Shown: positions 43,181-48,581 of the stretch, one piece after another
Layout of the letters: every line of letters starts with the position of its first letter
How positions within the stretch are numbered: position 1 is the first letter of the stretch
Origin: Sphingobacteriaceae bacterium
Lineage (GTDB): Bacteria; Bacteroidota; Bacteroidia; B-17B0; Aurantibacillaceae
Assembly: GCA_947453445.1 (NCBI GenBank)
Contig: CANGGP010000021.1
Span: 1 to 48,581 of the forward strand
Length of the DNA stretch: 48,581 nucleotides
Reading direction: 5' to 3'
Position numbers and translations under genes: made by a program
Notes under the pieces: model-generated
Seen by the model: only the letters and a program-made list of their open reading frames with translations
The model's database searches: none
Told to the model about the DNA's origin: nothing

Positions 43181-44704
43181 TTACTCCTTAATTATTTTCC
43201 TCTTCAAATCACCTTGTTCCGTATCAATCATCAAAAAATAAATGCCTTTGCTTAAATGACTTAAATCGATTGATGATTCTGCACTTGAAAGCGGCGTTGA
43301 AAAAATTTCTTCTCCAAGCAAGGATGTGATTTTAATGAGGCCATTCATTCCCGCGCCATTCCTTATTGTTAAGTGTTCATTAAAAGGATTGGGGTAAACC
43401 AACAAGGCATTGTCGGGTAAACTGTTTTCACCAATGCCAACATATGGATTGCCAAATAGATTGATGTTATTTCGAGTAAAACAGGTTTTTTGATAATCTA
43501 TTCTTAATTCAAACTGTTTGATATGTTCATCATAACGACCAAATTTTTCAGAGAATAAAAATGAACGATAGACTTGATTTAAATTGCCTTGGTAATATGC
43601 TGCTAATGAATAATTATTAGAAAAGGGAAGATAATTACCTTGAGGGAAGTTAGTGCTGAAATTATTAGGCCGAATGCCAACAGCTTTATAAAAAACACCG
43701 TTCACATCTAAAGTAAAACTAATTACATTGGTAAAAGGATTAAAGGTAGGATTAGATAAAGAGTGATTATAAACAACCATTCCGGGATACATCAAATTTT
43801 CGAGTTTTGATTTGGAATTTAAAGAGCTGTAGGTGACTAAAGTGCTAGTATGCACGTATGGTACATCCGCACAATTGGCCGAAATTTGAGATAAGCCATA
43901 TAGATTTTTAGCTGCTTCATAAACGTCAAATTTATACGTATAGGAACTAGGAGTAATGGTTTTTGAAATCACACCAAATTGTGTTTTTTTACAAGTTGAA
44001 TACATGCCGGCTGTACTTTGATCAAAATAGTCTGTGCAAAAAATATCCCCTACCTGATAATTATAAAAATCCCAGGCATTGGGCACCTTATAACCATACA
44101 AGGCAATACTATCATATGATGCAGAGGCTTCAATGCCAACCAATTTGTAATAACGGTGGCTCGAATTAAATAGGGGGAAGCGCAAAATACCAAAAGACTT
44201 GCTTAATTCAATCGTATCAGCGCCTGAAGTGACAATGGTTTTAATGCTGTCGTTTGTACCGAAAACATTACGCGGGCCAATACTAACGCAGCTTGCACTC
44301 AATGAAAAAGTGGTTTCGAAAATCCAGGATTGATTTAAGGCACAATTTGGTTTAAATACATAGCCCAAAGGATCACTCAAAGTAACATCGCCATTGCTTA
44401 ATTTATGCACAGCCCTTTGCATAAACTGTGGCATATTGGTCACCAATGCCGGCGCTGTGGGTGTAAAGGCAATTGAAAAACCCGGACAAGAACCTGCGCA
44501 GATGCGTCCTACGCGGTTAAGGTAAAAAACTGTATCGCCAATAAACACTTTTGAAGAATCATGAAAAACAACACTTGTCACAACATTGGCAGAATCAATT
44601 TTATAATTGTAACGGTAATTGGGGTTAAAGGGTGTCCAGTTTTGTGCAAACAAAACGCCGGAATAAAAAATGAAGAATAAATATTTGAAAAAAAAGTTTT
44701 TCAA
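43181..44704 (-). CDS. Secreted T9SS type A cargo protein of unknown function
   Basis: 507 residues; the start is a TTG at 44704, chosen because it gives a signal peptide (FFFKYLFFIFYSGVLFAQ) and no suitable ATG is near. The mature part (20-430) is a beta-rich, Tyr/Ser/Asn-rich region with scattered cysteines and no family I recognise. The C-terminus (about 432-507) is a clear type A T9SS sorting domain: LLVYPNPFNEHLTI, ITSLLGEEIF, LSKGIYFLMI. Monocistronic on its strand. Function unknown; export via the T9SS is well supported. Confidence 0.9.
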   Translation of the reverse strand: MKNFFFKYLFFIFYSGVLFAQNWTPFNPNYRYNYKIDSANVVTSVVFHDSSKVFIGDTVFYLNRVGRICAGSCPGFSIAFTPTAPALVTNMPQFMQRAVHKLSNGDVTLSDPLGYVFKPNCALNQSWIFETTFSLSASCVSIGPRNVFGTNDSIKTIVTSGADTIELSKSFGILRFPLFNSSHRYYKLVGIEASASYDSIALYGYKVPNAWDFYNYQVGDIFCTDYFDQSTAGMYSTCKKTQFGVISKTITPSSYTYKFDVYEAAKNLYGLSQISANCADVPYVHTSTLVTYSSLNSKSKLENLMYPGMVVYNHSLSNPTFNPFTNVISFTLDVNGVFYKAVGIRPNNFSTNFPQGNYLPFSNNYSLAAYYQGNLNQVYRSFLFSEKFGRYDEHIKQFELRIDYQKTCFTRNNINLFGNPYVGIGENSLPDNALLVYPNPFNEHLTIRNGAGMNGLIKITSLLGEEIFSTPLSSAESSIDLSHLSKGIYFLMIDTEQGDLKRKIIKE

Positions 44705-44803
44705 AATAGTTGCAATTTGTTTGCGGATGATATTAAAGGTACATAAATATTCTTCACGATTATAAAAGCAAAGATGATTTAAGATGCCAAGAGCTCTATA
44801 CGG

Positions 44804-44960
44804 GATTCTGCGCCAGGGATGTGAAGGGTTTAGCTCTTTTTAGCGCTTGTCTCTTTAGCGCTAAAAAAGCCGTAGCGAAGCGAAGCCCGCAACAGCCCGG
44901 TTCCGAAACTGTAAAACAAGTTGAGGCACGAAACGTAGTTTTACGTTTCGGAAGGCGCCC
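44804..44960 (+). repeat. GC-rich structured intergenic element, copy 3 (short)
   Basis: Begins GATTCTGCGCCAGGGATGTGA like copy 1, contains GCCGTAGCGAAGCGAAGCCC and ends GGCGCCC like copy 2. A long hairpin TTCCGAAACTGTAAAAC / GTTTTACGTTTCGGAA (44901-44952) sits near the end. It lies between two minus-strand genes. Confidence 0.75.
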
Positions 44961-44986
44961 AAATAATAATGTTTTGAATGAAATGC

Positions 44987-46912
44987 TTAATCCCAAAAAT
45001 GCCAACGCCGCTGCCAATAAGCAATGCCATAGATGTCGAAATCAATCAAGCTTGCCCTTGATTTTTTATCGTTCCACAAATACACCGCCAAACTGGCGTG
45101 TGCATCGATGATGCGGTGATTACTGCCCGCATAATAGGGCGTGTAAACCGTGGTGCTTGAATCGGCTTCCATTAAAAAATCGGCAGCAGAAGTGGCATTG
45201 TAGGCCATGCTTTGGTGATTGCTTGCATTGTGCACCGCTATGCAGGTTTGAATGTTGTTGGTCTTTTGGCCGTTTTTATATTTGCAACGCACCAATAACA
45301 TTTGTCCTTCTTCGGGCAATACCATGTGGTAAAAGCTTTTACAAGCAAAAGGAAATTCATTGATTGAATCGATTTGCAAGGGCAAAGTTTGGGACTTAAA
45401 TACCACACTTTGTTCAATCACATAATCAAATGGGGCCCTTTGCGTGAACCCTGATTGAAACAAAACTGAATCCGGATTTTGTACTTCTTGTTTTGGCGCC
45501 AACTTTGAATACAAGGCATAGTGCAGGTTTTGGGCCTGTTTGAAGTTGACCAAATAAGGAAAATAACTTTTTGCAAGGGCTTGAAATTGTGGCATGGCGG
45601 CGCCAAGCACCAAATAGTCGGCCGGACTGTTTTTTACAAAATTGCTGAAGGCCTTGTAAGATTGGCAAACTGAATCAGTTGAAATGTAACAAGGAGAATT
45701 GCCGTATTGTTGGCCATACAATTTTTTCATAAAAGGATCTACATCAAAAAAGGCAGCAGCAACATGTTGCGAACCGTAAGTTTTTTGTAAGGCCGCATAT
45801 TTTTGAAAAACAAATTCGTAATTGTTTTTTACGGCTTCGTGAAAATAGTCTTTGTTAAAGTAGGTTTGAAACAGCAAGAGCGTTGTTAGTCCGCCCAATG
45901 CCAGCTTGTGTTGCAGGCTTTGCAGGTTTTTGAGCAAAGAACAAAAAAACAGAAGCAGGGCAGTGCCGCCAAACAACATCACTGAATTTTGAAAAATAGG
46001 TGCCCGCAACATCGAGTAGCCATAAATGATGGCGTAATTGACAATAAACACCAACAATAAAAACCACTGTGTTTTGTTCAGGGATAATTTTTTGTCTCTT
46101 AATAATACCATTAGCAACAACAAGGCGAACAAATAAAAGAGGTAACCGGTGCCCATGAGTACTTTGGTGAAAGTGTAAAAGGCATCCCAATAAGGCTTGT
46201 CGAGCCAGCCGTTTTGTGCAATGCCAATGCCGCCCAAGCCCAATTGCTGTAAGGTTACAGGCAAGTGAGGGCTATAAGCTAATAGCGTGCAGACCAAAGT
46301 AAGCAGGTATTTTTTTCGGATGTTGCTTGGCACAAGCACGAATCCAGCGCCCAACACGGAAGCTGCAAAAAGCGCATTCATGTGGTGATTGAGGGCTGAT
46401 AATAAGGCAAATAAAAAGAGGAGTGCAAAGTGTTTGTTGTTGTTTTGTTGCGCACGCACGATTTCAAAAAAATGGTAGAATAAAGCCAGACTAAAAAACA
46501 CACCGCAACCATACATGCGCGCAACAGGGGCGTAGAAAACAAAGATGAGTGAGAAAGCCAAAAAGCTCACAAACAATTGGGCAGTGCTTTTTGAAAAATT
46601 ATTCAGGGCCAAGCGGTAGCCATACCACAAGCCCCCTAAACTGCAAAGGATAAAGGGGAGCTTAATGAGCCAAGCCTTATAACCAAAAAGTTTCACCACA
46701 TAAAATAAAAATACTTGCAAAAGGGCAGGGTGGGCATCGATGGCAATGCCGTTTTTAAGAAGCTCCGAAAAGCCGCTGAATTCGGTCCTTTCTAAAGCAC
46801 TGAGTTCGTCGTATGTAAATTGGTAATCGAAGAGGGGGAATAAACGCAGGATGGCGCTTAAGATAAACACAAAGGTGAAGTAACTATGTTGTTTGAACCA
46901 TTTGATGGTCAT
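44987..46912 (-). CDS. GT-C (PMT_2/ArnT-like) membrane glycosyltransferase
   Basis: 641 residues. About ten to twelve membrane helices fill residues 12-370, then a soluble periplasmic domain (about 380-641). The first loop holds the acidic catalytic-type motif YDELSA (Asp35-Glu36) and IAIDAHPALL (Asp59, His61), the pattern of GT-C/GT39-like transferases that use polyprenyl-phosphate sugars. Likely reaction: transfer of a sugar from a lipid carrier to a protein, lipid or glycan on the periplasmic side; acceptor unknown. It is a single gene between repeat-rich spacers. A link to glycosylation of the exported surface proteins is possible but is inference. Confidence 0.85.
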   Translation of the reverse strand: MTIKWFKQHSYFTFVFILSAILRLFPLFDYQFTYDELSALERTEFSGFSELLKNGIAIDAHPALLQVFLFYVVKLFGYKAWLIKLPFILCSLGGLWYGYRLALNNFSKSTAQLFVSFLAFSLIFVFYAPVARMYGCGVFFSLALFYHFFEIVRAQQNNNKHFALLFLFALLSALNHHMNALFAASVLGAGFVLVPSNIRKKYLLTLVCTLLAYSPHLPVTLQQLGLGGIGIAQNGWLDKPYWDAFYTFTKVLMGTGYLFYLFALLLLMVLLRDKKLSLNKTQWFLLLVFIVNYAIIYGYSMLRAPIFQNSVMLFGGTALLLFFCSLLKNLQSLQHKLALGGLTTLLLFQTYFNKDYFHEAVKNNYEFVFQKYAALQKTYGSQHVAAAFFDVDPFMKKLYGQQYGNSPCYISTDSVCQSYKAFSNFVKNSPADYLVLGAAMPQFQALAKSYFPYLVNFKQAQNLHYALYSKLAPKQEVQNPDSVLFQSGFTQRAPFDYVIEQSVVFKSQTLPLQIDSINEFPFACKSFYHMVLPEEGQMLLVRCKYKNGQKTNNIQTCIAVHNASNHQSMAYNATSAADFLMEADSSTTVYTPYYAGSNHRIIDAHASLAVYLWNDKKSRASLIDFDIYGIAYWQRRWHFWD

Positions 46913-47159
46913 AAAAAATAAAGGTGCAAATTAAATGGGATTCTGCTGTTATGATGGCGTTCAAATTGATTTAAGCGCATGTAATTAAGTTTAGGCCGAG
47001 ATGCTGAAATAAATTCAGCATGACTTTGATCCCTTAAAGTATGTATTTTGAAGGCTTCATTACGCTGTCATTCTGAACTTGTTTCAGAATCTGCAGATGA
47101 ACTTAGCCTCAACCTTAAGCTCCCATAACTTTCTGGGCTTAAGCACCATCAATCCGGCA
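46913..47159. repeat. Spacer with two covarying palindromes and a third hairpin
   Basis: ATGCTGAA / TTCAGCAT (47001-47021) and ATTCTGAA / TTCAGAAT (47070-47090) are inverted relatives: GTCAT or its complement flanks each, and the stem differs by a matched base pair. A further stem CTTAAGC / TGGGCTTAAG region lies at 47114-47143, 16 bases after the ilvE stop on the minus strand, without a U-run. Confidence 0.7.
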
Positions 47160-48227
47160 TTAAGCCACCTTCATCATCCAACCAAAGCTATCTTTTAACT
47201 TACCTTTTCTGATTTGACGAAGGGTTTCATCCACCTTAGGTGAAAAGGCCCTTTGCTCAACAGGCGTTAAGGCATAGTCTTTACCATTGTGCCCAATGCC
47301 TACAATGTGTGCAATGGTGGCGGCTGTACCACAACCAAAAATTTCTTTAAGGGTATTGTTTTCAATGGCTTCAAACACTTCCTTGATGCTCACTTTACGC
47401 TCTTCAACTTTCATGTTCCAGCTGCGGGCCAATTCCAATACCGATTTGCGGGTTACCCCGTCTAAAATGGTATCGCTCAAGGCAGGGGTTAACAGGGTGT
47501 CACCAATCACAAACATCACGTTCATTGTTCCACTTTCTTCAAAGTATTGGTGTGTTTCACTGTCGGTCCAAATCACTTGTTGGTAGCCTTTTTGTTGTGC
47601 CAATTTGGTGGGGTATAAACTGCGACCGTAATTACCGGCTGCTTTTACAAAGCCTACACCGCCATGCACCGCACGGAAATAATTGGTTTCAACCAATACT
47701 TTGATGGGTTCGCCGTAGTATTTACCGGCAGGACAACAAATAATGATGAACTTATAAGAATCTGATATTTTTACACCAATGGCTTCATCGGTTGAAATTA
47801 AAAAAGGACGGATGTATAAGCTGCCTGTATCGGAGGTAGGCACCCAAGCCGCATCCAGCTTCATGAGTTCCATTAAACCACCCATAAATATTTCTTCAGG
47901 CACTTCAGGCATGGCCATGCGTATGGCGCTTTTGTTCATGCGCTTAAAATTTTCGAGGGGTCTAAACAACGACACTTCGCCTTGCTCGTTTTTATAAGCC
48001 TTCATGCCTTCAAAAATGGCTTGGCCGTAGTGAAGGGCACTCATGGCATAACTCAATGGCTCATCGCCATAAGGTTTAATATAAGCCTTTTGCCATTTGC
48101 CGTCGGCATATTCAGCCACAAACATGTGGTCGCTAAAGCATTTTCCAAAAGGAACATTATTGATGTCGTATTCAGAAACACGCGATTTTTTTATTTTGTC
48201 TATTTGTATGTTAAAAGTGCCGGTCAT
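47160..48227 (-). CDS. ilvE: Branched-chain amino acid aminotransferase
   Basis: 355 residues, class IV (D-amino-acid-transferase fold) PLP enzyme. Conserved parts: ALHYGQAIFEGMKAY, LFRPLENFKRMN, YIRPFLI, the PLP-binding Lys195 in GFVKAAGNYG, FEESGTMNVMFV and LSDTILDGVTRKSVLELA. It carries out the last step of valine, leucine and isoleucine synthesis and their first degradation step, using 2-oxoglutarate/glutamate. Length and motifs are those of type II BCATs of about 350 residues. A possible promoter lies upstream (minus strand TTTG, 19 bases, GTTATTTG near 48246-48280). Monocistronic. Confidence 0.97.
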   Translation of the reverse strand: MTGTFNIQIDKIKKSRVSEYDINNVPFGKCFSDHMFVAEYADGKWQKAYIKPYGDEPLSYAMSALHYGQAIFEGMKAYKNEQGEVSLFRPLENFKRMNKSAIRMAMPEVPEEIFMGGLMELMKLDAAWVPTSDTGSLYIRPFLISTDEAIGVKISDSYKFIIICCPAGKYYGEPIKVLVETNYFRAVHGGVGFVKAAGNYGRSLYPTKLAQQKGYQQVIWTDSETHQYFEESGTMNVMFVIGDTLLTPALSDTILDGVTRKSVLELARSWNMKVEERKVSIKEVFEAIENNTLKEIFGCGTAATIAHIVGIGHNGKDYALTPVEQRAFSPKVDETLRQIRKGKLKDSFGWMMKVA

Positions 48228-48581
48228 AGCATTGTTGTTAGTTTAACAAATAACTATAAATTTTTTGAATTCGCAAAGAAATGGGAATTGTTGAATGTTA
48301 AATTTTGATTTTTGTCATGGGAGTGCTGGTATTGAAGGCTGATGACGCAGATGGAAGGGACTTAAGGGACTGAAAAGACTGAAGGGACTTAAGAGACAAG
48401 AGTCAAGACAGCAGGAGATAAGACAAAACCCGGTGGTCCCGAGGTACCTCGGGATCGAAGCCCGGTGGCTGAGCTTGTCGAAGCCAGCGATATAAAAAGT
48501 AAGATTAGGTCAAACAGTGTTGTGCCTTCGACAGGCTCAGGCACCGAAAATTTCCAGCTGCTGAGCATGTCGAGTAGCCCG
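48228..48581. repeat. Repeat-rich end of the window
   Basis: No gene. 48340-48352 is a GATGACGCAGATGG foldback remnant; 48355-48424 has GGGACTTAAG and GAGACAAGAGTCAAGACAGC modules; 48430-48460 is the second identical copy of the 31-base palindrome repeat; then GGCTGAGCTTGTCGAAGCC (about 48466-48484) and, inverted, CCTTCGACAGGCTCAGGC (about 48525-48542), and a further CTGAGCATGTCGAG. Confidence 0.8.

Noticed and set aside
44821-45111. 96-codon plus-strand frame near the GC-rich element copy 3
   Set aside because: Overlaps the C-terminal part of the glycosyltransferase on the other strand and the structured element; no protein features.
1-48581. tRNA or rRNA genes
   Set aside because: No cloverleaf T-arm pattern or rRNA-like block was noticed on either strand by eye; a covariance scan would be needed to exclude one fully.

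Overview
The window reads as AT-rich chromosome from an uncultured-type member of the Bacteroidota. The evidence is several type IX secretion system (T9SS) cargo proteins with either the gliding-associated (CHU_C, type B) or the Por_Secre_tail-like (type A) C-terminal sorting domain, a PorP/SprF barrel, DUF4476, DUF1761 and DUF4199 proteins, Bacteroidota-style TAnnTTTG -7 boxes, and spacers full of short palindromic repeats. No rRNA, tRNA, CRISPR array, transposase or phage module was seen.

Layout. 1-8.7 kb: a very large repetitive adhesin (5' end outside the window, interrupted by a one-base frameshift at about 1410), followed by a PorP/SprF barrel and a PorE-like OmpA protein, closed by a terminator. 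This is a type B T9SS secretion and anchoring operon. 8.9-11.6 kb: a TPR sensor kinase and a NarL-type regulator. 11.7-17.6 kb: a secreted unknown, a secreted protein with seven consecutive cysteines, a small conserved unknown, two paralogous lipoproteins, an XRE regulator and two short SSB paralogues. 17.7-20.4 kb: a glycine-rich T9SS cargo. 20.8-28 kb: a LytTR regulator, a 207-bp tandem repeat array, a propeller/LytS-type kinase, and, coupled to the kinase gene, a second CHU_C protein with its own outer-membrane-barrel-like partner. 28-36 kb: DUF4199, rho, an SDR epimerase, a DEAD-box helicase and GDP-mannose pyrophosphorylase. 36-48.2 kb: DUF4476, DUF1761, a class I aminotransferase with a GyrI-like lipoprotein, an AAA/DUF4143 ATPase behind four promoter-like iterons, a type A cargo, a GT-C glycosyltransferase and ilvE.

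How the genes work together. Two loci pair a CHU_C cargo with a dedicated barrel. The first is the classical PorP/SprF plus PorE-like arrangement. The second is wired into a sensor kinase and uses a different barrel, which makes it the best candidate for an undescribed T9SS variant. Three type A cargoes are scattered singly.

The other striking content is in the spacers. There are at least two families of long structured elements: a 145-nt nested foldback present twice at identical length, and a GC-rich element of about 215 bp present three times in both orientations. There is also a mosaic of small repeat modules in recurring neighbourhood, and roughly 18-bp palindromes that appear to have inserted into the larger elements. 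All assignments are by reading the sequence; no database search was run.
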